Source: Marinomonas primoryensis
GTDB lineage: Bacteria > Pseudomonadota > Gammaproteobacteria > Pseudomonadales > Marinomonadaceae
Length of the DNA: 64,000 nt
Reading direction: 5' to 3'
NCBI RefSeq assembly: GCF_013372285.1
Contig: NZ_CP054301.1
Location: 544,001-608,000 of the forward strand
Every line of letters begins with the position of its first letter. Position 1 is the first letter of the stretch. Shown in pieces: positions 44,614 through 53,084 of the stretch. Under the pieces are notes generated by a model, which saw only the letters and a list, made by a program, of their open reading frames with translations, had not been told where the DNA came from and ran no database searches. A program made the position numbers and the translations under genes.

Positions 44614-44633
44614 GAATACTGGATGCAGTATTC
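44614..44633. promoter_or_regulatory. 20-bp palindrome, candidate LysR operator
   Basis: GAATACTG-GATG-CAGTATTC has perfect 8-bp arms. It lies 12 bp upstream of the LysR start and about 100 bp before the divergent EamA gene, where an operator controlling both is expected. Confidence 0.6.
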
Positions 44634-44731
44634 GTCAATTGTTGTTTCGATGCATTGCCTTAATACTAAACCTTCCCTAAATACTTAGCGACCAGCGGTG
44701 TTTTTAAATGTGTTGGATATAGAGCGAAAAG

Positions 44732-45616
44732 ATGAAGTTGGCATGTGCGGCGTTGTTTGTTGTGCTCTGTTGGGCTTATTCGCCCATAGGCATTCATATT
44801 GGTCTAGAGGCGTATTCGCCTGGGCAGTTGGCGTTGTTGCGATTTTTAATCGCCTCCGCTTTTATGGCCATCGTGGCGATGTATCACGGCGTACAAATTC
44901 CCATACGACAAGACCTTCCTTTGCTGTTTTTGCTTGGTTTTTTTGCCGTGGCTTTGCATCACATTACACTAAACTTTGGTCAACGTGGTGTGAGCGCCGG
45001 CGCGGCGAGCGTGTTGGCTCAATCAACGCCTATTTTCACGGTGATTATTTCACGGTGTGTTTTAAAAGAAGCGGTGAGTGTGTGGCGCTGGTGTTGTATT
45101 TTAGGCGGCATGATGGGCGCGTTTATCGTGGTGGTTGGTGATAAAGGAGTAGGTAATATAAGCCTCAACGGCTTACTGATTCTTCTTTCAGCGTGTTCTT
45201 GGAGTGTGTATTTCATTTTGCAAAAACGTTATTCGACGCGCTACAGTACCTTAACCATGGTGTGTTATACAGTGTGGTCAGGGACGCTTATTCTAATGAT
45301 TTTTTCTCAGGGCCTGCTGAGCTCTTTGGCGTCATCAAAGATTCAAATAAACTTTGCGGTGGTGCTGTTGGGCGTTTTCCCTAGTGCGTTGGCGTACGTG
45401 GCTTGGGCGTATGTTTTGTCGCGCGCTGAGGTCAGTAAAATATCCATTGTATTGTATTTGATTCCGCCAACGGCGATTCTCATGGCGTCATTTATTTTGG
45501 GAGAACGTCCTTCCCTATGGGTTGTGTTAGGCGGTGGCGTTGTTGTATTGAGTGTATTGTCTATGAGTCTGGAAAGCCTGTTTCGCCGTCGCAAGTGCGA
45601 TGGCGAAACAGGTTAA
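44732..45616 (+). CDS. EamA/DMT-family transporter
   Basis: A 294-residue protein with ten hydrophobic helices in two EamA repeats (about 5-135 and 147-285). LLRFLIASAFMAIVAMYHG, HHITLNFGQRGVSAGAASVLAQSTPIFTVIISRCVL and VFPSALAYVAWAYVLSRAEVSKISIVLYLIPPTAILMASFILGE are typical. Family members export amino acids, other metabolites or drugs; the substrate is unknown. It is divergent from a LysR gene, a usual arrangement for this family. Confidence 0.88.
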   Translation: MKLACAALFVVLCWAYSPIGIHIGLEAYSPGQLALLRFLIASAFMAIVAMYHGVQIPIRQDLPLLFLLGFFAVALHHITLNFGQRGVSAGAASVLAQSTPIFTVIISRCVLKEAVSVWRWCCILGGMMGAFIVVVGDKGVGNISLNGLLILLSACSWSVYFILQKRYSTRYSTLTMVCYTVWSGTLILMIFSQGLLSSLASSKIQINFAVVLLGVFPSALAYVAWAYVLSRAEVSKISIVLYLIPPTAILMASFILGERPSLWVVLGGGVVVLSVLSMSLESLFRRRKCDGETG

Positions 45617-45619
45617 TCG

Positions 45620-47455
45620 TTATTTATAGCCTTGTGCTTGTAGGGCAAATAAATGTGCGTACTGCCCCTGTTGAGCAAGCAAGGTGTCATGAGTGCCTCG
45701 TTCTTTTACTTCGCCATGCTCCATGACGATGATTTCATGAGCGAGCCGAACGGTTGAAAAACGGTGAGAAATCAGAATCGCCATTTTTGTCTTAGTGTGT
45801 TCTTGAAAATGCTGAAAAATATTAGCCTCAGCTTTAGCGTCCATCGCGGCGGTTGGTTCATCTAATACTAAAATATCGGCGTCTTCTCGCATGAAGGCGC
45901 GAGCCAAGGCGATTTTTTGCCACTGACCACCTGATAATTCTTGTCCACCTTTAAACCATCGGCCAAGCTGAGTGTGGTAGCCATTGTCGAGTTCTTCAAT
46001 AAAGTCAGTGGCTTTGCCTAACTCGGCGGCTTTCTGCCAACCAGTTTGGTCATTGAAGCGGTCGTTGTCGCCAGCCCCTATATTCTCTCCGACGATAAAT
46101 TGATAGCGTACAAAATCTTGAAAAATCACCCCAACACGCTTAAGAAGCGCGGTTTCATCCCATTCGAGTAAATCCAACCCATCTAATAAAATGCGTCCTT
46201 GTGTTGGATTGTAAAGGCGTGTGAGTAATTTTATTAAGGTGGTTTTACCAGAACCATTTTCCCCCACAATAGCGAGACTGTGACCGGGACGAATATGCAG
46301 CGTGACATTTGATAGCGCGGATTTTTCACTGCCTGGATACTGAAACGACACATCTTCAAAGCGAATACCATCGTTTGGTTTTGGGCCAATTAATAAACCA
46401 CGGGTGGACGATGGCGTTTCCTGTTCTAGATACTCATATAAGTTCGACAAATAAAGGTTGTCTTCATACATGCCGCTGATCGCTGTCAATGAGGCTGAAA
46501 CAGAGCTTTGGCCTTGCTTGAATAAGAGTAAATACATGGTCATTTGACCTAATGTGATCGCACCAATAATAGTGTCGCTGACAATCCAGCCGTAGGCACC
46601 ATAAAATACCAGTGTGCTGATGACACCAAGAGCAAAGCCCCAGGTTTCTCTTCGAAGAATAAGGCGCTTACTTTCTTTAAACAGTTTGAGGAAAATTTCA
46701 GAGTAGCGCTGTAAAAAACGCTCTCCCAGCTGATAAAGGCGAACTTCTTTTATGTTGTCTTCCCGAGCCAGTAACGTTTCTAAATAGTTTTGCTGTCGGA
46801 CTTCGGGCGAGCGCCAGCGGAACATCAAAAAAGCATCGCCAGAAAACTTTGCTTCGGCGATAAAAGAGGGCAGCGCGCCACAGATTAGCAAAGCTAATGC
46901 CCATGGCGAAAAATGCCAGAGTAAAACCGCAAAACTTGATAAAGAAATGGCATTTTGAAGTAACGAAAAAGTTTTATTGACCAAGGCGAGCGGCCGGCTT
47001 GATGCTTCGCGTCGAGCGCGGACAAGCTTGTCGTAAAACTCAGAGTCTTCAAAATGAGACAGGGTTAGGCTTTGGGCTTTTTCTAAGATCATCAAGTTAA
47101 CTTTTTGACCTAATAAACCTTGTAGAATGGCTTGCTGCGCCGTTAATGCTCGCTGTGCCGCGGCAATGATAAGAACCAATATCCCTTCTAGCACCACATA
47201 GTTAAGTGCTGTTTCATAGTGCAATACTTGGTCTTGCTTGTAGCTTTCCATGGCCGCTAATACAGCGTCCACAATCAACTGTCCGACGTAGGCCATCGCG
47301 GCAGGTAGTACGCCTGCAATCAAGGTGGCGAGTGTGAGCCCAATGGTAAGAGAGGGAGACGTCTGCCACACCAAATTGATCGCCCGACGGCTATAGCGAA
47401 AGACGCCGAGCATGTTTTTATCGACAGTGTTTTTAGGCGAGTCGGTAGGCTTCAT
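45620..47455 (-). CDS. ABC transporter, fused permease and ATPase (exporter type)
   Basis: A 611-residue half-transporter. The N-terminal 340 residues hold about six membrane helices; the C-terminal ATPase has Walker A GENGSGKTTL (about 388-397), Q-loop FQDFVRY, signature LSGGQWQK, Walker B ILVLDEPTAAMDA and the H-loop His in ISHRF. There is no peptidase domain. It would act as a homodimer exporting an unknown substrate. AGGA 6 nt before the ATG supports the start. It ends 3 bp from the convergent EamA gene. Confidence 0.9.
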   Translation of the reverse strand: MKPTDSPKNTVDKNMLGVFRYSRRAINLVWQTSPSLTIGLTLATLIAGVLPAAMAYVGQLIVDAVLAAMESYKQDQVLHYETALNYVVLEGILVLIIAAAQRALTAQQAILQGLLGQKVNLMILEKAQSLTLSHFEDSEFYDKLVRARREASSRPLALVNKTFSLLQNAISLSSFAVLLWHFSPWALALLICGALPSFIAEAKFSGDAFLMFRWRSPEVRQQNYLETLLAREDNIKEVRLYQLGERFLQRYSEIFLKLFKESKRLILRRETWGFALGVISTLVFYGAYGWIVSDTIIGAITLGQMTMYLLLFKQGQSSVSASLTAISGMYEDNLYLSNLYEYLEQETPSSTRGLLIGPKPNDGIRFEDVSFQYPGSEKSALSNVTLHIRPGHSLAIVGENGSGKTTLIKLLTRLYNPTQGRILLDGLDLLEWDETALLKRVGVIFQDFVRYQFIVGENIGAGDNDRFNDQTGWQKAAELGKATDFIEELDNGYHTQLGRWFKGGQELSGGQWQKIALARAFMREDADILVLDEPTAAMDAKAEANIFQHFQEHTKTKMAILISHRFSTVRLAHEIIVMEHGEVKERGTHDTLLAQQGQYAHLFALQAQGYK

Positions 47456-47642
47456 TAAAAGTCCTGATTAAAAAAAGGGTGAGGAAGTACGATGTAAAGT
47501 ATACGTGAGAGCGCGCGTTGGAGAGAATTTTTTTGGAGCGTCAGGATTTAGATCGAGAAATAAAAGCCCTTGATGCAAAGGCTCTGAGTATTAATTGTGC
47601 TTATGACGACGGCGATCATTAGAAATGGCTGGCAGCGGTATT

Positions 47643-47665
47643 TGATGCCGCATTATGCGGCATCA
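47643..47665 (-). other. Hairpin overlapping the yebG stop codon
   Basis: TGATGCCGC and GCGGCATCA form a perfect 9-bp stem with loop ATTAT; the stop codon TAA of yebG lies in the loop. No U tract follows on the minus strand. Confidence 0.6.
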
Positions 47666-48078
47666 CTTTCAACGAAGTCGCTTACCTCTTCATCATCAAA
47701 TACGACGGTGTTTTCATCTTCGTCGTAAACCGCTTCTTCATCCGGTTCTATAACCAGATCTTCTAGGGCTTTTTTAGACGGTGATTCGGTCAGGTCAAGC
47801 TGAGCATTTGTTGCTTTACTGTTGGTTTTTTTAGACTTTTGGGGGGCTTTCTTTTTGGTACCTAAAACGTCTAAGAGCGATTCTTTGTTCTCCGCTAGGT
47901 ACATGGAGAGTGCTTCCTTTTGACTATGGTCACCGGCTAGATTGCTTTGATCCAATATTTCATACAGCGCTTCGGCCGTATCCAACAATTTATCGTACGC
48001 ATCGGCTTCCGTTTTTGAAGTAAACGTCATTTTTTCGATTCCATCGCGTTCTACAACATATTTGATAATTACAGGCAT
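47653..48078 (-). CDS. yebG: YebG-family SOS-response protein with acidic C-terminal extension
   Basis: A 141-residue protein. Residues 1-75 match E. coli YebG (96 residues): IKYVVERDGIEKMTFTSKTEADAYDKLLDTAEAL and KEALSMYLAENKESLLDVL. The remaining 65 residues are a Lys/Ser-rich linker and a strongly acidic tail, longer than in E. coli. YebG is a DNA-damage-induced protein of unclear function. A perfect LexA box lies 24 bp upstream of the start, so SOS regulation is well supported. Confidence 0.92.
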   Translation of the reverse strand: MPVIIKYVVERDGIEKMTFTSKTEADAYDKLLDTAEALYEILDQSNLAGDHSQKEALSMYLAENKESLLDVLGTKKKAPQKSKKTNSKATNAQLDLTESPSKKALEDLVIEPDEEAVYDEDENTVVFDDEEVSDFVESDAA

Positions 48079-48101
48079 GATCCACCTCGTGAAATAATAT
48101 A

Positions 48102-48117
48102 CTGTATAAATATACAG
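48102..48117. promoter_or_regulatory. LexA box (SOS box)
   Basis: CTGTATAAATATACAG is a full CTG-N10-CAG palindrome-like site matching the LexA consensus CTGTATATATATACAG at 15 of 16 positions. It lies just upstream of yebG and about 90 bp from the divergent mscS-type gene. Confidence 0.95.
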
Positions 48118-48205
48118 TGTTATTTTCCCTCTTGTCTAGTGCTTTTATTTGTTGATCTGAGTAATGATTGTTAAAGTGGCGCTCTTGATGAAGGAAACGG
48201 TTTTT

Positions 48206-49078
48206 ATGCAACTCGATTTATCCCAATTAGATTTTTCTATCATTACAGACCATGTTGAAATTGCGTTAACCATTTCTTGGGCTTTACTGTTTTATATTGT
48301 GCGTCGTTACACGAAACGTATGATTCGTGTGAATCAGAATATTGAACACGATAAAAAGCGTCAGAGAATCAATACGGTCGATAACATATTTAACCTTTTT
48401 TTAGTTGTTGGCTTTATTCTAATTTGGTCATCTGAATTACAAAATATCGCGATTTCGATCGCTGCCTTTATGGTGGCGTTGGTCATCGCAACAAAAGAAT
48501 TTATCGCCTGTATCGTTGGTGCATTTTATCGCGCGAGCACACGGCCTTATCAGGTTGGAGATTGGATCCGTATTGCTAATTATGAAGGCGAAGTCACGGA
48601 CAGTGATTGGCTTTCAACGACGTTGTTTGAAGTGGATTTAAAAGGCGGGAGCTACACTTACACAGGGCGTACTACAGTAGTGCCGAACAGTGTTTTATTG
48701 GTTCATACGGTGCAAAACTTGAACTATATGCGTCGTTATGTGACGCATACCTTTTCTGTTTGTCGCAATACCGATGACGTAAACCTGTTTGCTATTAAAG
48801 AGCAGATACTCGAGAGAATTCGAGAATACAGCGAACATTTTCATGAGGTAGCGACCCGTTATAACAGCTTAATCGAGAAGCGATTGGACATTAAGATTTC
48901 CGGCCCAGAGCCGCGAGTACGCATCACTACGACCCCAGAGGGCTTTAACGTTTTTACGGTTTCTTTGTTTTGTCCCACTGAAGAAGCCGTCGATATTGAG
49001 CAAAAAGTAACAGAAGATTTTATGCGATTTTGGTTTGAAATGCGCAGCATGGCTGTCGATGTGACTGGGAGAGAATAA
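48206..49078 (+). CDS. Mechanosensitive channel, MscS family
   Basis: A protein of 290 residues from the ATG at 48206, with AAGGA 10 nt upstream; in-frame ATGs at 48164 and 48188 would add up to 14 residues. Two or three membrane helices, then a pore-helix-like IAISIAAFMVALVIATKEFIACIVGAFYRA and the MscS beta-domain start YQVGDWIRIANYEGEVTDSDWLSTTLFEV with VPNSVLL. The pore helix lacks the Gly/Ala ladder seen in E. coli MscS. The final TAA shares one base with the next gene's ATG. Confidence 0.88.
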   Translation: MQLDLSQLDFSIITDHVEIALTISWALLFYIVRRYTKRMIRVNQNIEHDKKRQRINTVDNIFNLFLVVGFILIWSSELQNIAISIAAFMVALVIATKEFIACIVGAFYRASTRPYQVGDWIRIANYEGEVTDSDWLSTTLFEVDLKGGSYTYTGRTTVVPNSVLLVHTVQNLNYMRRYVTHTFSVCRNTDDVNLFAIKEQILERIREYSEHFHEVATRYNSLIEKRLDIKISGPEPRVRITTTPEGFNVFTVSLFCPTEEAVDIEQKVTEDFMRFWFEMRSMAVDVTGRE

Positions 49079-49665
49079 TGAGATTAGACCATATAGTTAG
49101 CGTCGGTGTTCTGGTCGTTGCATCGTTACTATTAACTGGATGTAATAGTTTCCGTGTTGGTGAAGCAGAAGTGAATCAAGAAGTAGCGAAGCAGCTCGCT
49201 CAGCCTCAAAAAAACCATATAAAGCTAACGTTAGACAATAATACACTCAATCTTGATTTGCTCATCGACTCTGCCGATGTGGATTTTACCGAACGCGACG
49301 GTGGCTTAGTATTGGTGGATTTGATCAGCAATATGACGGGGACATTGACGGCTTTTGGTCAGACCTTTTCGTTAACCACAAAAGTAAGTCCTTCGTTTGA
49401 ATCGGGTGTGCGAATTGAAGAAGATCGATTGTATTTAGTGGCGCCAAAAATCACTAAAATTAATGTAGAAGGCTCAAGCTTTAATGACAAAGTGCTGCGT
49501 TCAACGCTGGGCTCTTTGCATGGTGATTTCGAAAAAGCACTCGTTGAGTATTTTGATGAGCACCCCGTTTATGTGTTAAATCACTCTCCTTTCGAAAAAA
49601 CCGCTGCGGCGTTAGTAAAGAACATTATTATTAAAGAAGATTCATTAGAGCTGTCTATTTTTTAG
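49078..49665 (+). CDS. DUF1439 family lipoprotein (YceB-like)
   Basis: A 195-residue protein with lipobox LLLTGCNS (Cys at about 22). The mature part (VNQEVAKQLA, IDSADVDFTERDGGLVLVDLISNMTGTLTAFG, LYLVAPKITKINVEG) fits the DUF1439 outer-membrane lipoprotein family with a lipid-binding-like beta fold. It overlaps the MscS gene by one base, so both are in one operon. A role in the cell envelope is inferred only. Confidence 0.82.
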   Translation: MRLDHIVSVGVLVVASLLLTGCNSFRVGEAEVNQEVAKQLAQPQKNHIKLTLDNNTLNLDLLIDSADVDFTERDGGLVLVDLISNMTGTLTAFGQTFSLTTKVSPSFESGVRIEEDRLYLVAPKITKINVEGSSFNDKVLRSTLGSLHGDFEKALVEYFDEHPVYVLNHSPFEKTAAALVKNIIIKEDSLELSIF

Positions 49666-49771
49666 TGAAAGAGACTGAATAAGGGTCTAGGTAAGTTTCT
49701 TCACAGCCTTTATAATGCCGCCATAAAATGAGCAGTCACGCTTAATTATTGAATTTAAATGAGGAAACAGC

Positions 49772-50251
49772 ATGTCGATTGCAGACAACCAAGTCGTCCA
49801 ATTTCATTATACTTTGCGTCACGGCGAAGAGCTTATCGAAACGTCTGCGGGCAAAGATCCTGCGACCTACCTTCATGGTCACGGTAATGTCATTCCAGGT
49901 TTAGAAAAAGCCATGGAAGGAAAAGCAGTGGGTGATGAGTTTGAAGTGACGGTAGCGTGTGCTGACGCTTACGGTGAACGCCATGAAGATCGCACGCAGC
50001 AAATGCCGATTAAACACTTGCAGGGTGCGAAGCGTTGGAAAACAGGCATGGTGGCTATGGTGAAAACGGACCAAGGCATGCGCCAAGTTACTATTATTAA
50101 AGCCGGATTGAAGCATGCGACAGTGGATCTTAATCATCCATTGTCAGGTAAAGACTTGACGTTCAATATTCAGATAGTCGATGCGCGTGAAGGCACCAAT
50201 GATGAAATTGCGCATGGTCATTCTCATGGCGTTGGTGGTCATCATCATTAA
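49772..50251 (+). CDS. slyD: FKBP-type peptidyl-prolyl isomerase, SlyD type
   Basis: A 159-residue cytoplasmic protein. The FKBP part (IADNQVVQFHYTLRHGEELIETS, YLHGHGNVIPGLEKAMEGKAVGDEFEV) is interrupted by the insert-in-flap chaperone domain (about 70-128) and ends in FNIQIVDAREG. A short metal-binding tail HGHSHGVGGHHH closes the protein; it lacks the Cys-rich extension of E. coli SlyD. It assists folding of nickel enzymes and other proteins. Confidence 0.9.
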   Translation: MSIADNQVVQFHYTLRHGEELIETSAGKDPATYLHGHGNVIPGLEKAMEGKAVGDEFEVTVACADAYGERHEDRTQQMPIKHLQGAKRWKTGMVAMVKTDQGMRQVTIIKAGLKHATVDLNHPLSGKDLTFNIQIVDAREGTNDEIAHGHSHGVGGHHH

Positions 50252-50288
50252 GCATTAAATTCCTATAGACGGAATGAATGGTTAAATG

Positions 50289-50325
50289 AAAGCCCTTGTT
50301 ACTTTAATGTAGCAGGGGCTTTTTC
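50289..50325 (+). terminator. Terminator after slyD
   Basis: AAAGCCCTTGTTAC and GTAGCAGGGGCTTT pair with few mismatches around a short loop, followed by TTTT. Confidence 0.8.
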
Positions 50326-50384
50326 ATTTTATTCGAGGCTTTTTTATACTGATGCTTATCAGGATAGAGTAAAAAACAGTAATA

Positions 50385-50403
50385 ATTAATAAGAATCGTT
50401 ATC
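50385..50403. promoter_or_regulatory. Candidate Fur box 1 upstream of fagA
   Basis: On the minus strand GATAACGATTCTTATTAAT agrees with the Fur consensus GATAATGATAATCATTATC at 13 of 19 positions by eye. It lies 37 bp before a second site. Confidence 0.6.
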
Positions 50404-50439
50404 AACACCTTGACAGGATTGCCATTCATACACATTATT

Positions 50440-50458
50440 GATAATAGTTATCATTTGT
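50440..50458. promoter_or_regulatory. Candidate Fur box 2 upstream of fagA
   Basis: GATAATAGTTATCATTTGT agrees with the Fur consensus at 13 of 19 positions, including both GATAAT and ATCATT halves. It ends 20 bp before the fagA start and would cover the promoter or early transcript. Confidence 0.75.
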
Positions 50459-50478
50459 ATTATTTGGAGGGCAGCGCG

Positions 50479-50835
50479 ATGAGTCGCTATTTGGTACCAT
50501 TTTCAGTACTTGAGCAAACCATTCAAGCAGGTCAATGTGCAGATTCGCCGGAATTGCTCTACTATTATTTAAATCTTACGGAAGAATATGCGGAACGCTT
50601 GGATATCACCGATGCCGTATTGTTGCATCAGCGTGTGTTTAATGTGTTACTAGATACGGTTTGTGACACTAATATTGCTCATCATTGGCGTCAGACCTGT
50701 TTGGATAAAGTGTATTTACCTTTGTCTAATCTCAAGCGTTTAATCGTGACGTATCAAGACGCGAGAAACTACTTCAAAATGGAACATAGTCTACGGGTTC
50801 TGAGTTATTACTTTACCTCTTCCTTCGAACAATAA
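50479..50835 (+). CDS. FagA-like small protein upstream of fumC
   Basis: A protein of 118 residues from the ATG at 50479, which has TTGGAGGG 9 nt upstream. It is soluble and helical, with DSPELLYYYLNLTEEYAERLD and NLKRLIVTYQDARNYFKME. Size and position directly before fumC match FagA of Pseudomonas aeruginosa, the first gene of the Fur-repressed fagA-fumC-orfX-sodA operon. Its molecular role is unknown. Here the operon contains fagA and fumC only. Confidence 0.75.
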   Translation: MSRYLVPFSVLEQTIQAGQCADSPELLYYYLNLTEEYAERLDITDAVLLHQRVFNVLLDTVCDTNIAHHWRQTCLDKVYLPLSNLKRLIVTYQDARNYFKMEHSLRVLSYYFTSSFEQ

Positions 50836-50850
50836 GGACACCATTAAAGA

Positions 50851-52227
50851 ATGAAAATGCGCATTGAAAAAGACAGTATGGGTGAACTAGACGTGCCAGA
50901 AGAGGCGCTTTACGGTGCTCAAACCCAACGTGCGATTAATAACTTTCCTATTAGTGGCGAAGCACTTCCAGACGCGTTTATCCGCTCCCTTATATTGATC
51001 AAAGCCGCTGCTGCGCGTGCGAATGAAACGCTTAAATGCCTCTCACCGGAAATTGCTAAAGCGATTCAAGATGCCTGTAATGAACTGCTTAACGATGACA
51101 ATTTCATGCGGCATTTCCCTGTGGACGTATTTCAGACTGGCTCTGGTACCAGCTCCAACATGAATGCCAATGAAGTGATTGCGACATTAGCCAGCGTCTA
51201 TCACGGTGCACCGGTAAATCCTAATGACCATGTGAACTATGGTCAGAGCAGCAACGATGTTATTCCCAGCGCGATACATGTGAGTGCAACGTTAGAATTA
51301 ACCGGTCATTTACTGCCAGCGCTGGTTCATTTAAGGCAAACGATTATAGAAAAAGGCGATTCGCTAAAGGGGTTTACTAAGACGGGACGTACGCATTTGA
51401 TGGATGCCATGCCGGTTCGACTGGATCAAACTTTTCATGCGTGGGCGGCTCAGCTGCAAGACAATATCGACAACCTCATGTATTTAGAAAGTAAAACCAC
51501 ACAACTTGCTCAAGGTGGCACGGCGGTCGGTACGGGCATTAATGCACACCCAGAATTTGCTGCCCTTTTTGCGAGAGAATTGTCTGATTTAACAAAAGTC
51601 ACTTTCACTCAAGGTAAAAACTTTTTTGCGCTCATCGGTTCACAAGATACTGCGGTGGCGTTATCTGGTCAGCTTAAAGCCGTTGCGGTCACTTATATGA
51701 AGATCGCCAATGATTTGCGTTGGATGAATTCTGGCCCATTGGCTGGTCTAGGAGAAATTTCATTACAGGCGTTGCAGCCAGGTTCGTCTATTATGCCGGG
51801 TAAAGTAAACCCTGTGATTCCAGAAGCAACCGCTATGGTGGCCGCGCAAGTGATAGGCAACGATGCCGCGATTACTATTGGTGGTCAATCCGGTAACTTT
51901 GAATTGAACGTTATGTTGCCGATGATTGCTAAGAATCTACTGAATAGCATTAAATTGCTAGCCAACAGTGGGCAGTTACTTGCTGATAACGCTATTGCTA
52001 CATTGAGCGTTAATGAAGATAAATTAAACGAAGCATTGCATCGTAACCCAATTTTAGTCACGGCGCTTAATCCGATTATTGGCTATGCAAAAGCCGCTGA
52101 AATTGCCAAAAAAGCCTACAAAGAAGGTCGCCCAGTTGTCGATGTAGCAGAAGAAAATACGGACTTAAGTCGAGAAGAGTTACTTGTTTTGCTTGATCCT
52201 GCCAAATTAACCCACGGCGGCCTCTAG
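50851..52227 (+). CDS. fumC: Class II fumarate hydratase
   Basis: A 458-residue enzyme interconverting fumarate and malate without an iron-sulfur cluster. MRIEKDSMGELDVPEEALYGAQTQRAINNFPIS, TGSGTSSNMNANEV, GQSSNDVIPSAIH, KTGRTHLMDAMPV and the signature GSSIMPGKVNPV with the catalytic Ser are all present. It follows fagA by 15 bp. Placement behind two Fur boxes suggests it replaces iron-dependent fumarase when iron is short. An ATG at 50857 is a possible alternative start. Confidence 0.96.
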   Translation: MKMRIEKDSMGELDVPEEALYGAQTQRAINNFPISGEALPDAFIRSLILIKAAAARANETLKCLSPEIAKAIQDACNELLNDDNFMRHFPVDVFQTGSGTSSNMNANEVIATLASVYHGAPVNPNDHVNYGQSSNDVIPSAIHVSATLELTGHLLPALVHLRQTIIEKGDSLKGFTKTGRTHLMDAMPVRLDQTFHAWAAQLQDNIDNLMYLESKTTQLAQGGTAVGTGINAHPEFAALFARELSDLTKVTFTQGKNFFALIGSQDTAVALSGQLKAVAVTYMKIANDLRWMNSGPLAGLGEISLQALQPGSSIMPGKVNPVIPEATAMVAAQVIGNDAAITIGGQSGNFELNVMLPMIAKNLLNSIKLLANSGQLLADNAIATLSVNEDKLNEALHRNPILVTALNPIIGYAKAAEIAKKAYKEGRPVVDVAEENTDLSREELLVLLDPAKLTHGGL

Positions 52228-52284
52228 AGTAGATCAGATAAGGTTTCTTTATTTGGTTGTTCCCTTACCAAATAACGAAAACAG

Positions 52285-52309
52285 GCCAGCGTTCGCGCTG
52301 GCTTTTTTT
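52285..52309 (+). terminator. Strong intrinsic terminator after fumC
   Basis: GCCAGCG and CGCTGGC form a perfect 7-bp stem capped by TTCG, followed by seven T. The 52310-52537 stretch after it holds no recognisable gene. Confidence 0.95.
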
Positions 52310-52537
52310 GTTTTTAACTTTGCCTATTTTGCACAAATAACCAAAAATTATATATCACAAGATTCCTTTTGGCTTAGGTTGATAGAAGAAAAAGAATGTT
52401 CCTTAGGCCTATTATTACTCCCAACGCCCTCCCTCTCAGCACAGTGAAAATGTGCATAGAATAATCATTTTTTCATTAATTATAAAATAGACCATCGCTT
52501 AATATTGACGATTGGGTAGTGTAGTGGAATAATTTGT

Positions 52538-52567
52538 CTGCCTAGGCAGCTACTGCCTGTGCAGCTA
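52538..52567. promoter_or_regulatory. Two tandem 15-bp palindromic repeats, probable MarR operators
   Basis: CTGCCTAGGCAGCTA (52538-52552) is followed immediately by CTGCCTGTGCAGCTA (52553-52567); 13 of 15 bases agree. Each contains a CTGC...GCAG palindrome. They end 28 bp before the MarR gene of the efflux operon, fitting autorepression. Confidence 0.75.
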
Positions 52568-52595
52568 AATTCATATCACTCTGACTAGGCCAATC

Positions 52596-53084
52596 ATGAC
52601 CCAACCAAACCGCGAAGCCCATGAGCTACTATTTACTAACATTGGTTTTTTACTCGGTAAAACCAATCAGATAAAAGATCGCCTTCTTGATCAATTTTTG
52701 GTTGAGGAAGAGATTACATCAAGCCAAGTTAAAGTGCTGTTTAAGCTCTACTACCTGAAGAATCAGCGTTCTTCCGATCTTAGTAAGTCTTTGAATGTTG
52801 ATAGCGGCGCGATTACTAGAATGTTGGATCGATTGGAGAAAAAACACTTAATTCAGCGAATAGCGGATCCTGATGACCGCCGTTCCGTTTTGATTGAATT
52901 AACAGACAACGGTTATATTGTAACAGCTCGTGCGATTCCCCTTGCTCAAACTGCTATTGATAATTTAACCGAATGTTTAACGTCTGAAGAAAAACAAAAT
53001 TTACTACATTGCTTAAGCAAAATTGTTGGTTCTTTTCTACCAGAAGAGTGCCATCTGTCTAATCAAAAGGATGCAAAATGTTAA
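52596..53084 (+). CDS. MarR-family repressor of the efflux operon
   Basis: A 162-residue regulator. The winged helix-turn-helix covers about residues 45-105: SSQVKVLFKLYYLKNQRSSDLSKSLNVDSGAITRMLDRLEKKHLIQR and the wing DPDDRRSVLIELTDNG. It is first of a four-gene operon and overlaps the outer-membrane gene by 7 bp, the EmrR/VceR-like arrangement. It probably binds the tandem repeats upstream and is released by a small aromatic compound. Confidence 0.92.
   Translation: MTQPNREAHELLFTNIGFLLGKTNQIKDRLLDQFLVEEEITSSQVKVLFKLYYLKNQRSSDLSKSLNVDSGAITRMLDRLEKKHLIQRIADPDDRRSVLIELTDNGYIVTARAIPLAQTAIDNLTECLTSEEKQNLLHCLSKIVGSFLPEECHLSNQKDAKC

Noticed and set aside
45019-45216. Antisense frames within EamA, ABC and other genes
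   Set aside because: They lie fully inside strongly conserved genes on the other strand and show no protein-family pattern.
52253-52447. 64-codon frame after fumC
   Set aside because: It runs across the strong fumC terminator, so it is unlikely to be translated.
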